A stretch of 64,000 bases of DNA from ZYF759 sp046297455 (GTDB lineage Bacteria > Pseudomonadota > Alphaproteobacteria > Rhizobiales > Rhizobiaceae). Below the pieces are notes generated by a model. It had not been told where the DNA came from. It ran no database searches and worked only from the letters and a program-made list of their open reading frames with translations. The stretch lies in the NCBI GenBank assembly GCA_046297455.1, contig JBKBIT010000001.1, forward strand, positions 1 to 64,000, written 5' to 3'. The position numbers and the translations under genes are program-made. Below, one piece after another: positions 1-7,840 of the stretch; the stretch's first letter is position 1, and every line of letters starts with the position of its first letter.

Positions 1-21
1 CTGCGCCGCTTCGGCCTCGCG

Positions 22-552
22 GTGATGGTCTCGCGGGATGGACCCAGCCTTGCCCGCAAGGGGAAGGCAGAAGCCGAAGAGGCTGCAGAAGCCAGCCCCC
101 GCATCCCCGCCTTCCCGCTGCCCGACCCGCCCTACCGGCTGAACCTCTACGGCCACCGCCGCCCCACCGTGCCGCCGCATGCCGCCCCGCGCATCATGGT
201 GCCCGGCATCACCGAGCCGCACCGCCTGCCGCCGCCGCCCTCGCCCGGCGACCGGATCGCCGCCGACGGCCTTGTCCGCCGGCTGGCGGCACTTGCTGCC
301 GTGCTCGACGATCTCGAGGCCCAGGCCAGGCGGTTTGTCCGCTGGAAGGCGCGGCGCGATGCGCTTCTGGCGCGCGATCCCCACATCAAGCGCCGCGTCT
401 CGCCGATCAGGCGCGGGCGACCGCCCGGCGCCCGCTACTGCGACCCCGACCCGGCCGCCATCCATCCCCCGCGCATCCGCGAGATCGACAAGATCCTCGC
501 CCGCGCCCATGCGATGGCGCTCTACGCGCTGGAAAGTCCCGATACGTCGTGA
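22..552 (+). CDS. Unrecognised Pro/Arg-rich protein, possibly 5'-truncated
   Basis: I do not recognise this protein. The frame is open to the left window edge, so the GTG/ATG at 22/25 may be internal codons and the real start may lie outside. The visible part (up to 176 aa) has a Pro-rich first half, a short helical, Ala/Leu/Arg-rich stretch at about residues 85-120 (LVRRLAALAAVLDDLEAQA) and a basic tail. No signal peptide, membrane segment or catalytic motif is visible. It ends at TGA 550-552, ten bases before the convergent PAS-LuxR gene. Skewed GC-rich composition means even its coding status is only moderately secure. Confidence 0.45.
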   Translation: MMVSRDGPSLARKGKAEAEEAAEASPRIPAFPLPDPPYRLNLYGHRRPTVPPHAAPRIMVPGITEPHRLPPPPSPGDRIAADGLVRRLAALAAVLDDLEAQARRFVRWKARRDALLARDPHIKRRVSPIRRGRPPGARYCDPDPAAIHPPRIREIDKILARAHAMALYALESPDTS

Positions 553-561
553 GGAATTGGC

Positions 562-1119
562 CTATTGCGGCATGGTGCTGAGATGCGAAAGCAGCTCGGC
601 AACGTTGGCCGCAGAGCATTTCTTCAGCAATTTGGCCCGGTAGGCCTCGACCGTGCGCGGCGAGATGTCGAGCATGCGCGCGATTTCCTTGGATGTGCGT
701 CCTTCGCCCAGATGCATCACGATCTGGCGCTCTCGCGTCGACAGTTTCAGCACCTGCCGGGTCTCCGAAAGATCGGCGAAGCTCCACACCGCCCGCCGCA
801 GCGGGTCGTCGTCGCGGGTCAGCGAGTGGCCGCGCACCCGGCACCAGAACAGCGTACCGTCCTTGCGCGCCATGATGCGCTCGTCGGAATAGCGGTTGCT
901 CTTCTTCAACGGCTCGACCCCGACATCTCGGATACGCACGAATTCCTCGATGGAGGGATAGAGGATGGCGAAGGAGCAGTTGACCAACTCGTCGACGTGA
1001 TAGCCGAACATCGCCGCGAAGGCCGGGTTGCAGGCGCGCACCACGCGGCTTTCGGTCACCACGAGACCGACGGGCGCGTTTTCGAAGGCCAGGAGGTGGT
1101 AGTCGTCGCTGCTCAGCAT
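562..1119 (-). CDS. PAS domain LuxR-family transcriptional regulator
   Basis: This 185-aa cytoplasmic protein has an N-terminal PAS fold (about residues 8-115, with AFENAPVGLVV and a GYHVDEL segment) and a C-terminal LuxR/GerE helix-turn-helix (about 125-180, STRERQIVMHLGEGRTSKEI and ISPRTVEAYRAKLLKK). It lacks a receiver domain, so a small ligand or redox cue sensed by PAS probably controls DNA binding. It is divergent from the HAAT transporter operon starting at 1370 and is its most likely local regulator (inference from position). A 6-bp-arm palindrome sits just upstream of its start. Family assignment is firm; ligand and targets are unknown. Confidence 0.85.
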   Translation of the reverse strand: MLSSDDYHLLAFENAPVGLVVTESRVVRACNPAFAAMFGYHVDELVNCSFAILYPSIEEFVRIRDVGVEPLKKSNRYSDERIMARKDGTLFWCRVRGHSLTRDDDPLRRAVWSFADLSETRQVLKLSTRERQIVMHLGEGRTSKEIARMLDISPRTVEAYRAKLLKKCSAANVAELLSHLSTMPQ

Positions 1120-1122
1120 GTG

Positions 1123-1136
1123 TCGTATTTATACGA
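1123..1136. promoter_or_regulatory. Short palindrome upstream of the PAS-LuxR gene
   Basis: The arms TCGTAT and ATACGA are perfect inverted repeats around a TT centre, 3 bp upstream of the regulator's ATG. LuxR-type HTH dimers bind short palindromes, so an autoregulatory operator is plausible. On the minus strand it also contains a TATAAAT that could be a -10 element, but no good -35 was found. Confidence 0.35.
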
Positions 1137-1369
1137 TATTGCGGGAAACCGCGCCCGGGATCGATAATCCGGACATTATCCCCGCGTCATGGCCGATAAT
1201 GCCCGTCGAGGCAACGCCTGCGCGGTTATGGGAGGAGAAACAGCCGGATTCTGGTGCCGCACCGTCGCGTGCGGGCTTTCTTCTTCCCGTTTGACTGGCT
1301 TGCCGCCGCCCTGCCGGGCGCTGGCGCATCCTGCGGCCGCATCGGGCCGCAAAGTGGAGGAACTGGACG

Positions 1370-2575
1370 ATGAGGAAATATCTGTCCGCGCTGGCGATCG
1401 CCACCGCATTCATGGCCATACCGGCCGCCCAGCCGCTGATGGCCCAGGACGGGCCGGTCAGGATCGCGCTGATCCACGGCATGTCAGGTTCGCCGCTTGA
1501 GGCGTTCTCGCGCCAGACCCGCACCGGCTTCATGATGGGGCTGGAATACGCCACCGACGGCACCATGCAGATCAAGGGCCGCGACATCGAGATCATCGAG
1601 AAGGATTCGCAGTTCCAGCCCGACGTGGCGCGCGCGCTTCTGGCCGAGGCCTATGGCGACGACGACGCGCTGATCGCGGTCGGCGACACCTCGTCCGGCG
1701 TGGCGCTCTCCATGCTGCCGATCGCCGAGGAATATGAGCGCATCCTGATCGTCGAGCCGGCAGTGGCCGATTCTCTGACCGGGCCGCAGTCGAACCGCTA
1801 CGTCTTCAAGACCTCGCGCAATTCCTCGATGGACATGCAGGCCCAGGCGATCGCGCTGCAGCCCGACGAGAACCTGTTCGTGGCCACGCTTGCCGAAGAC
1901 TATGCCTTCGGCCGCGACGGCATCGCCGCCTTCAAGACAGCGCTCGAAGGTAGCGGCGCCACCGTGGTGGCGGAGGAATATGTCCCGCTCCAGACGACCG
2001 ACTACACGGCCGTGGCCGAGCGCATGTTCAACGCGCTGCGCGAGCACGAGGGCCGTCGCGTCATCATGATCTATGTCGCCGGCAGCGGCGATCCGATGGG
2101 CAGCCTGGTGCAGCTCCAGCCCGAGCGCTACGACATCGAGATCTCTACCGGCGGCAACATCCTGCCGGTTCTGGCCGGCTACAAGCGCGTGCCCGGCATG
2201 GAAGGCGCGATCTACTATTACTACGAGTCGCCCGACAACGAGATCAACGACTGGCTGGTCGCCGAGCACATGGAGCGTCACGGCTCGCCGCCCGATTTCT
2301 TCACCGCTGGCGGCATGGCATCCGCGCTCGCCATCGCCCAGGCGCTGGAGACTGCGGATGAGTGGGACACCGAGACCCTGATCGCGACCATGCAGGGCAT
2401 GAGCTGGGAGACGCCGAAGGGCACCATGACCTTCCGCGCCGAAGATCACCAGGCGCTGCAGTCCATGTATCACTTCAAGATCGAGGTGGACGACGAGATC
2501 GAATGGGCGATCCCGCGGCTGGTGCGCGAGATCACGCCCGACGAGATGGACATCCCTATCGGCCGCAACAACTGA
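1370..2575 (+). CDS. HAAT-family ABC transporter substrate-binding protein
   Basis: This 401-aa periplasmic binding protein begins with a signal peptide (MRKYLSALAIATAFMAIPA, predicted cleavage near residue 25 after PLMA). The mature part is a Leu/Ile/Val-type (Peripla_BP_6) fold: VRIALIHGMSGS at the N-terminus and a middle lobe with FVATLAEDYAFGRDG. GGAGG at about 1355 supports the ATG at 1370. It opens an operon with two ATPases, two permeases and a hydrolase. The ligand cannot be read from sequence; members of this family bind amino acids, amides, urea, aromatic acids or other small organics. The terminal hydrolase gene hints at an ester or amide-linked substrate (inference). Confidence 0.9.
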   Translation: MRKYLSALAIATAFMAIPAAQPLMAQDGPVRIALIHGMSGSPLEAFSRQTRTGFMMGLEYATDGTMQIKGRDIEIIEKDSQFQPDVARALLAEAYGDDDALIAVGDTSSGVALSMLPIAEEYERILIVEPAVADSLTGPQSNRYVFKTSRNSSMDMQAQAIALQPDENLFVATLAEDYAFGRDGIAAFKTALEGSGATVVAEEYVPLQTTDYTAVAERMFNALREHEGRRVIMIYVAGSGDPMGSLVQLQPERYDIEISTGGNILPVLAGYKRVPGMEGAIYYYYESPDNEINDWLVAEHMERHGSPPDFFTAGGMASALAIAQALETADEWDTETLIATMQGMSWETPKGTMTFRAEDHQALQSMYHFKIEVDDEIEWAIPRLVREITPDEMDIPIGRNN

Positions 2576-2628
2576 GCAACTGGCCGGTGGGGGAGGAAGG
2601 CTCTCTTCTCGCCGGCCGTTTCGCAATA

Positions 2629-2707
2629 CCCCTCATCCGTCGCCGCCGGCGACACATTCTCCCCTTGTGGGAGAAGGTGGCCGAGCGAAGCGAGGTCGGA
2701 TGAGGGG
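2629..2707. repeat. RIME-like intergenic inverted-repeat element
   Basis: An 79-bp element has perfect 11-bp terminal inverted repeats, CCCCTCATCCG (2629-2639) and CGGATGAGGGG (2697-2707). Inside is a second hairpin, TCTCCC-CTTGT-GGGAGA, followed by GGTGGCCGAGCGAAGCGAGG. This composition matches the dispersed intergenic mosaic elements known from rhizobia. It lies between the binding-protein gene and the first ATPase gene and could act as an mRNA stabiliser or partial terminator there. No second copy was seen in this window. Confidence 0.75.
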
Positions 2708-2727
2708 TGATTGTCCGAACCGGTAGA

Positions 2728-3501
2728 ATGAAGATGACATCCCCCTCCATCCGCACCGAGAACCTGACCATCCGTTTCGGCGGGCATGCGGCGGTCGACA
2801 ATGTCTCCTGCGCCTTCGTGCCGGGCGAACTCTCCGTCATCGTCGGTCCCAACGGTGCCGGCAAGACGACCTGGTTCAACCTCGTTTCGGGCCAGCTCAA
2901 GCCGACCGAGGGCCGCGTCTTCAAGGGCGAGCACGACATCACCAGCCTGTCTGCGTCGGCCCGGGCCAAGGCTGGCATCGGGCGAGCCTTCCAGCTCACC
3001 AATCTGTTCCCGCGCCTGACCGTCCTGGAAAACATCCGGCTTACCGTTCAGGCCAAGGCCGGGCAGGGGCCGTCGATCTTTCGACGCGCGGCATCGCTCA
3101 CCGATCTCAAGGAAAAGGCGGAGGGCTTCCTGGAGGCCACCAGACTTTCTTCGGTTGCGCATCTGCCGGCCGCCGCCCTGCCGCATGGAGACCAGCGCAA
3201 GCTCGAGGTCGCCATGCTGCTTGCCATGGAACCCGACATCTTCATGTTCGACGAGCCGACGGCCGGCATGTCGGTCGACGAGGCGCCGGTGATCCTGGAA
3301 CTCATCGCCGAGATCAAGAAGGACGTCTCCAAGACCATCCTTCTGGTCGAGCACAAGATGGACGTGGTGCGGGCGCTCGCCGACCGCATCGTCGTTCTGC
3401 ACAACGGCCAGCTCGTTGCCGACGGCGATCCCGCCGAGGTGATGAGCCTGCCCATCGTGCGCGAGATCTATCTGGGCGTTTCGGAAGAGGAGGCAGCCTG
3501 A
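2728..3501 (+). CDS. HAAT ABC transporter ATP-binding protein, LivG type
   Basis: This cytoplasmic ATPase (257 aa from 2728) energises import by the adjoining permeases. It shows Walker A GPNGAGKTT, a LivG-type insert after NLFPRLTVLENI, and Walker B IFMFDEPTAG followed by LVEHKMDVV with the switch His. The ABC signature is degenerate: LPHGDQRKLEVA replaces the usual LSYGxQR. An upstream in-frame GTG at 2707 lies inside the repeat element; ATGs at 2728 and 2734 are more likely starts, though the Shine-Dalgarno is weak. Its TGA overlaps the next gene's ATG (ATGA), showing translational coupling. Confidence 0.88.
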   Translation: MKMTSPSIRTENLTIRFGGHAAVDNVSCAFVPGELSVIVGPNGAGKTTWFNLVSGQLKPTEGRVFKGEHDITSLSASARAKAGIGRAFQLTNLFPRLTVLENIRLTVQAKAGQGPSIFRRAASLTDLKEKAEGFLEATRLSSVAHLPAAALPHGDQRKLEVAMLLAMEPDIFMFDEPTAGMSVDEAPVILELIAEIKKDVSKTILLVEHKMDVVRALADRIVVLHNGQLVADGDPAEVMSLPIVREIYLGVSEEEAA

Positions 3502-4220
3502 TGGACAACGCGATCCTGCGCCTCGACGGCGTCCACACCGATATCGGACAGTACCACATCCTGCACGGCATCTCGCTCGAGGTACCGGAGGGCGGGGTTC
3601 ATGTGCTGCTCGGCCGCAACGGCGCCGGCAAGTCGACCACGCTGCGCACCATCATGGGCCTGTGGCGGGCGCGCAAGGGCGCGATCGTATTCCGCCACGA
3701 GGACATCACCGCCCTGCACACCTCGTCCATCGCCCGGCGCGGCATTGCCTACGTGCCCGAGAACATGGGCATCTTCGGCGGGCTGACGGTCGAGGAGAAT
3801 TTGAAGCTCGCCGCATCCGGCGGACGTTTCGACCGGGCGCGGCTCGATCGCATCTTCGACATCTTCCCGGCGATGAACACTTTCTGGGACCGTCAGGCGC
3901 ATGCGCTCTCAGGCGGCCAGAAGCAGATGCTGGCGATCTCGCGCGCAATCATCGAGCGGCGCGAGCTGATCCTGATCGACGAGCCGACCAAGGGGCTGGC
4001 ACCGGCCATCATCAACAACATGATCACCGCGTTTCGCGAGATTGCGGCCGAGACCACGATCCTGCTGGTCGAACAGAATTTCCGCTTCGCCCGCGCGCTC
4101 GGCCAGACCGTGGCCGTCATCGATGACGGGCGCATCGTGCATCGCGGCCTGATGGCCGATCTCGCCGCCGACGAGACTTTGCAGGAACGCCTGCTCAGCC
4201 TGTCGCTCGAAGCGCATTAG
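3501..4220 (+). CDS. HAAT ABC transporter ATP-binding protein, LivF type
   Basis: This second ATPase of the transporter is 239 aa, the usual LivF length. Walker A is GRNGAGKST, the signature is ALSGGQKQMLAISRAI, and Walker B is LILIDEPTKGLAP with the following LVEQNF switch segment. GKSTTLRTIMG and the short helical domain are typical of LivF rather than LivG. The start overlaps the preceding stop by one base with GAGGAGG upstream. It forms a heterodimer with the LivG-type subunit below the two permeases. Confidence 0.9.
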   Translation: MDNAILRLDGVHTDIGQYHILHGISLEVPEGGVHVLLGRNGAGKSTTLRTIMGLWRARKGAIVFRHEDITALHTSSIARRGIAYVPENMGIFGGLTVEENLKLAASGGRFDRARLDRIFDIFPAMNTFWDRQAHALSGGQKQMLAISRAIIERRELILIDEPTKGLAPAIINNMITAFREIAAETTILLVEQNFRFARALGQTVAVIDDGRIVHRGLMADLAADETLQERLLSLSLEAH

Positions 4221-4230
4221 GAAAAACGCC

Positions 4231-5226
4231 ATGAACGCCCTTTCCGCAAATTTCGAACGCTATGGCGGCGTCTTCCTGCTGCCGGTCATCCTGGCGCTGG
4301 TCGCCTTCCTGCTCATCGGACGGCCCTCGACATGGGTCACGCTGACGGTGGCCGGTCTTGCCATGGGCATGATGATCTTCCTGATGGCATCGGGCCTGTC
4401 CCTCATCTTTGGCCTGATGGACGTCCTGAATTTCGGCCACTCGGCCTTCGTGTCCTTCGGCGCCTTCATCGCGGCCACGGTTCTGGCGGCGCTGGCTCTC
4501 TGGGTCCGGGCTGACAGCGTGGCCTTGAACCTTCTTGCCCTGATGGCCGCGATCGGCGCCGCCACCGCCTTTGGCGCGCTGGCGGGCTGGTTCTTTGAGC
4601 GCGTGATTATCAAGCCGGTCTACACCGATCATCTGCGCCAGATCCTGATCACCGTCGGCGCGCTGATCGTGGCGGAAGAAATCCTGCTCGTCATCTGGGG
4701 CGGGGCGCCGGTCTCGGTGCCGCGCCCGGCCATGCTGACGGGATCCTTCATCATCGGTGACGTGGCCATCGAGATTTACCGGGTCTTCGCCTTCTTCCTG
4801 GGGCTGGCGGTCTATGTCGCCCTGCATCTGACGCTGAGCCGCACCCGCATCGGGCTTCTGGTGCGCGCAGGGGTGGAAAACCGCGAGATGGTGGAGTCGA
4901 TGGGCTTCCGCATCGACCGGCTGTTCATCGGGGTGTTCATGGCCGGCTCGGCACTGGCGGCGATGGGCGGCGCGATGTGGGCCGGCTATCAGGGCTTGAT
5001 CACCACCCATGTCGGGTCGGAACTGATCGTGCTCGTCTTCATCGTCGTTATCATCGGCGGGCTCGGCTCGATCAAGGGATCGCTGCTCGGCGCGCTTCTG
5101 GTCGGGCTGATGGCCAACTACGTGGCCTTCCTGTGGCCGGTCCTGTCGCTGGCCTCCAACATGCTCCTGATGATGGCGATTCTGCTCTGGCGGCCCTACG
5201 GCCTTTCTCCCGCGGTGAAGGCATGA
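4231..5226 (+). CDS. HAAT ABC transporter permease, LivH type
   Basis: This inner-membrane permease (331 aa) has about eight to nine hydrophobic segments, including VILALVAFLLIG near the N-terminus and LIVLVFIVVIIGGLGSIKGS, the cytoplasmic EAA-like loop that contacts the ATPases. The conserved GLSLIFGLMDVLNFGH segment after the first helices is diagnostic of LivH. It starts 10 bp after the LivF-type gene and its stop overlaps the next start (ATGA at 5223-5226). It pairs with the LivM-type subunit to form the translocation pore. Confidence 0.9.
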   Translation: MNALSANFERYGGVFLLPVILALVAFLLIGRPSTWVTLTVAGLAMGMMIFLMASGLSLIFGLMDVLNFGHSAFVSFGAFIAATVLAALALWVRADSVALNLLALMAAIGAATAFGALAGWFFERVIIKPVYTDHLRQILITVGALIVAEEILLVIWGGAPVSVPRPAMLTGSFIIGDVAIEIYRVFAFFLGLAVYVALHLTLSRTRIGLLVRAGVENREMVESMGFRIDRLFIGVFMAGSALAAMGGAMWAGYQGLITTHVGSELIVLVFIVVIIGGLGSIKGSLLGALLVGLMANYVAFLWPVLSLASNMLLMMAILLWRPYGLSPAVKA

Positions 5227-6335
5227 GTACCGAGACGATGGAAACGATCAAATCCCGCCTCCAGCCCATGGACCGCGCCCGCATCGGCCGGATGGTCGTC
5301 TATGGCATCTCGCTTGTCGTGTGCCTGGCCTTGATGTTCGCGCCGTTCCTGTTCCCCGACGTTCGCGCGCAGGAAGTGGCCGCCCGTATCTGCGTCTTCA
5401 TCGTCCTGGTGGCGAGCTACGATCTCCTGATTGGCTATACCGGCATCGTCTCCTTTGCCCACACGATGTTCTTCGGGCTTGGCGCCTACGGCACCGCCAT
5501 CGCGCTGCGCACGATGGGGCCGGGCTGGGAGGCGATCCTGTTGGGTGGCGGGGCAGGGGTGCTGGCGGCGCTGGTGCTGGCGGTGCTGATCGGGCTTCTG
5601 TCGCTGCGCGTGAAGGCGATCTTCTTTGCCATGGTCACGCTGGCGGCCGCCTCTGTCATGATGGTGCTGGCCAGCCAGATGTCCCAGTTCACCGGCGGCG
5701 AGGACGGCATCACCTACCAGATCCCACGCTTCTTCGCGCCCGCCAACCGGCTTGAGGACGCTAACGGCGACGTCATCCGCCTGTTCGGCGTCGCGCTGAC
5801 GGGACGTGTTGCGCTCTACTACTTCGTCTTCTTTTCCTGCCTGGCGCTGTTTCTGGTCATGCTGCGCATCGTCGCCTCGCCGCTCGGGTCGGTCCTGCAG
5901 GCGGTGCGCGAGAACGAGATGCGTGCCGAGGCGATCGGCTACCGGGTTGTGGCCTATCGCACGGGCATCTTCTGCATCGCCGCCGTCATCGCCGCTCTGG
6001 TCGGTGTGGTGCGGGCTGTCTGGCTGCGCTACATGGGCCCCGACGTGTCGCTCTCCTTCGACATCATGATCGACGTTCTTCTGATGGTGGTGATCGGCGG
6101 CATGGGCACGCTCTACGGCGCCATTATCGGTGTCGTGCTGATGACGCTTGCCCGCTACTATCTGATGGACGTGATGGCACTCGGCGCCAGCGCCACGTCC
6201 TCGATCCCGATCCTGCCCGAGCTTCTGCATCCCGACCGCTGGCTGCTCTGGCTCGGCGTCGCCTTCATCCTGCTGGTCTATTTTTTCCCGGCCGGGATAG
6301 CTGGAACCCTCATGGGGCGCGGAGGCAAGAAATGA
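5223..6335 (+). CDS. HAAT ABC transporter permease, LivM type
   Basis: This 370-aa inner-membrane permease starts at the ATG overlapping the LivH stop; the longer in-frame opening back to 4977 lies within livH and is not used. It carries LivM features: SYDLLIGYTGIVSFAHTMFF, the ITYQIPRFFAP segment after a FTGGEDG motif, and the ATPase-contact loop MVVIGGMGTLYGAIIG. About nine to ten membrane segments are visible. Its stop overlaps the start of the hydrolase gene, so that gene is part of the same transcription unit. Confidence 0.9.
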   Translation: MSTETMETIKSRLQPMDRARIGRMVVYGISLVVCLALMFAPFLFPDVRAQEVAARICVFIVLVASYDLLIGYTGIVSFAHTMFFGLGAYGTAIALRTMGPGWEAILLGGGAGVLAALVLAVLIGLLSLRVKAIFFAMVTLAAASVMMVLASQMSQFTGGEDGITYQIPRFFAPANRLEDANGDVIRLFGVALTGRVALYYFVFFSCLALFLVMLRIVASPLGSVLQAVRENEMRAEAIGYRVVAYRTGIFCIAAVIAALVGVVRAVWLRYMGPDVSLSFDIMIDVLLMVVIGGMGTLYGAIIGVVLMTLARYYLMDVMALGASATSSIPILPELLHPDRWLLWLGVAFILLVYFFPAGIAGTLMGRGGKK

Positions 6336-7171
6336 TCCGGCCGCGATCCACCTATGTCAGCGCTTCCGGTTTCGAGATCCACGTGACTGAGTGGGGCGAT
6401 CCCGCCAATCCAGCCCTTGTCATGTGGCACGGGCTGGCACGCACGGGGCGTGACTTCGACGAGGCCGCCGAAGCGCTGTCCGACAGCTATTTCGTGATCT
6501 GTCCCGACACGCTGGGGCGCGGCCTGTCGTCCTGGGCCAGAGACCCTGTCACCGACTATTCCTACGAAACCTTCGGCCGGCTGGCCGAGGCGATGCTCGC
6601 CCATTACGGCATCCACGAGACACGCTGGATCGGTACCTCGATGGGCGGGTTGATCGGGGTGACGCTGGCAGCCGGGCTCCTGCGGGATCGGATCACCCAT
6701 CTCGTCATCAACGATATCGGTCCCGACATACCGGAGGCCGGCGTCGGCCGCATCGTCGCCTATGTGGGCAATCCGCCGGTCTGCGACACGGTGAGCGAAC
6801 TGGAGCAATGGTTGCGCACCAGCTATGCCCCGTTCGGCCAGAATACAGATGCCTTCTGGCGGCGCATGGCCGACACGTCGTCGCGGCGCACCGACGCCGG
6901 ACGCGTCACCGTTCACTACGATCCGGCCATCATCACCCAGTTCACCCACCACAAGGGCGACCTGGATGTCTGGGACGCCTATGACACCCTAACGGCGAGG
7001 ACGATGCTCCTGCGCGGCGAGAGCTCGGACGTGCTGCCGGCCGCGATTGCCGAAGCCATGGTCGGGCGCGGACCGAGGCCCCGGCTTGTCACCCTTCCCG
7101 ATTGCGGCCATGCGCCGACACTGGCAAGTCCGCACGAGATCGGCCTTCTGCGTGCGTTCCTGGCGGAATAG
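6332..7171 (+). CDS. Alpha/beta-fold hydrolase
   Basis: This cytoplasmic serine hydrolase is 279 aa with no signal peptide. The oxyanion region is MWHGLARTG, the nucleophile elbow is GTSMGG (Ser about residue 106), and the catalytic His is in PDCGHAP near the C-terminus. An acid near SSDVLP completes the expected triad. It overlaps the LivM-type gene by ATGA and ends the operon, suggesting it cleaves the imported compound. Esterase, lactonase or C-C hydrolase activity cannot be separated by sequence alone. Confidence 0.85.
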   Translation: MIRPRSTYVSASGFEIHVTEWGDPANPALVMWHGLARTGRDFDEAAEALSDSYFVICPDTLGRGLSSWARDPVTDYSYETFGRLAEAMLAHYGIHETRWIGTSMGGLIGVTLAAGLLRDRITHLVINDIGPDIPEAGVGRIVAYVGNPPVCDTVSELEQWLRTSYAPFGQNTDAFWRRMADTSSRRTDAGRVTVHYDPAIITQFTHHKGDLDVWDAYDTLTARTMLLRGESSDVLPAAIAEAMVGRGPRPRLVTLPDCGHAPTLASPHEIGLLRAFLAE

Positions 7172-7176
7172 GCTGC

Positions 7177-7626
7177 TCAGCCAGCCTTCAGGATCTTCTC
7201 CATCTCGTCCACCGTGTGGTTGGTGAGCGTCTTCGGCACCTCGGCCGTCACCTTGTCGGCGACCTCCTTGTGAAGGTCCTTGCGCAACTCGCCCAGCACG
7301 ACCGGCGGGGCAACCAGCACGATCTTCTTGAAGTCGTGACGGTGGGCCATCTTGTAGAGACGGTCGGCGAGTTCCTTGGCGAAGCGGGCCTTTTCCAGCT
7401 TGTGCCAGTCGGTTTCCTGGACCGCGCTGCGGTGGACCTGGGTTCCGTCCTGGAAGCGGCCAGGCTTGTCGGTCCCCTGATCGTGGGTCGGCGGGTTGTC
7501 CTCGTGGACCTCGCGGAAGACCTCCAGATGCGGGAACTTGTCGTCGCCCTCGTTGCGCAGGAAGAGCGCCTTTTCGCCGTCCGCAACCAGCACCCAGATA
7601 TCGTGATCCAACCGAACAGAAGACAT
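7177..7626 (-). CDS. Host attachment protein family (AtsE-like)
   Basis: This 149-aa soluble protein resembles the Pfam Host_attach family, first named for Agrobacterium attachment genes. Visible features are an N-terminal WVLVADGEKALFL strand-turn segment, the middle ARFAKELADRLYKMAHRH helix and IVLVAPPVVLGELR, reminiscent of eRF1/RNase-like folds (Pelota-type). The tail NHTVDEMEKIL is typical. There is no signal peptide, so a direct surface role is doubtful; the family name is historical. It is convergent with the hydrolase, six bases away, and appears monocistronic. Confidence 0.75.
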   Translation of the reverse strand: MSSVRLDHDIWVLVADGEKALFLRNEGDDKFPHLEVFREVHEDNPPTHDQGTDKPGRFQDGTQVHRSAVQETDWHKLEKARFAKELADRLYKMAHRHDFKKIVLVAPPVVLGELRKDLHKEVADKVTAEVPKTLTNHTVDEMEKILKAG

Positions 7627-7840
7627 GTGCGAACTCCGTGAGCTTCGAGTGTGTGTGTGCGGTCAACGTGCAGTGCTCGAAGCCGTTCCGCTTTGATTAC
7701 AGGCAAGTGCTGGAACCGTATTCCGCGATCTTCCCGGCCAACGAAAAATGGATTGCGGGCTTGGCGGCCCCGCGCCAGCCCGTTCCTTCAAAAGAGCCGG
7801 GACGCAACGGAAAATGCGGCTTCAACCTGCGGAGCCGCCC

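Noticed and set aside
1484..2626. A 380-codon minus-strand frame opposite the first binding-protein gene
   Set aside because: It lacks a ribosome-binding site and recognisable domains, and the plus-strand frame has a signal peptide and family motifs.
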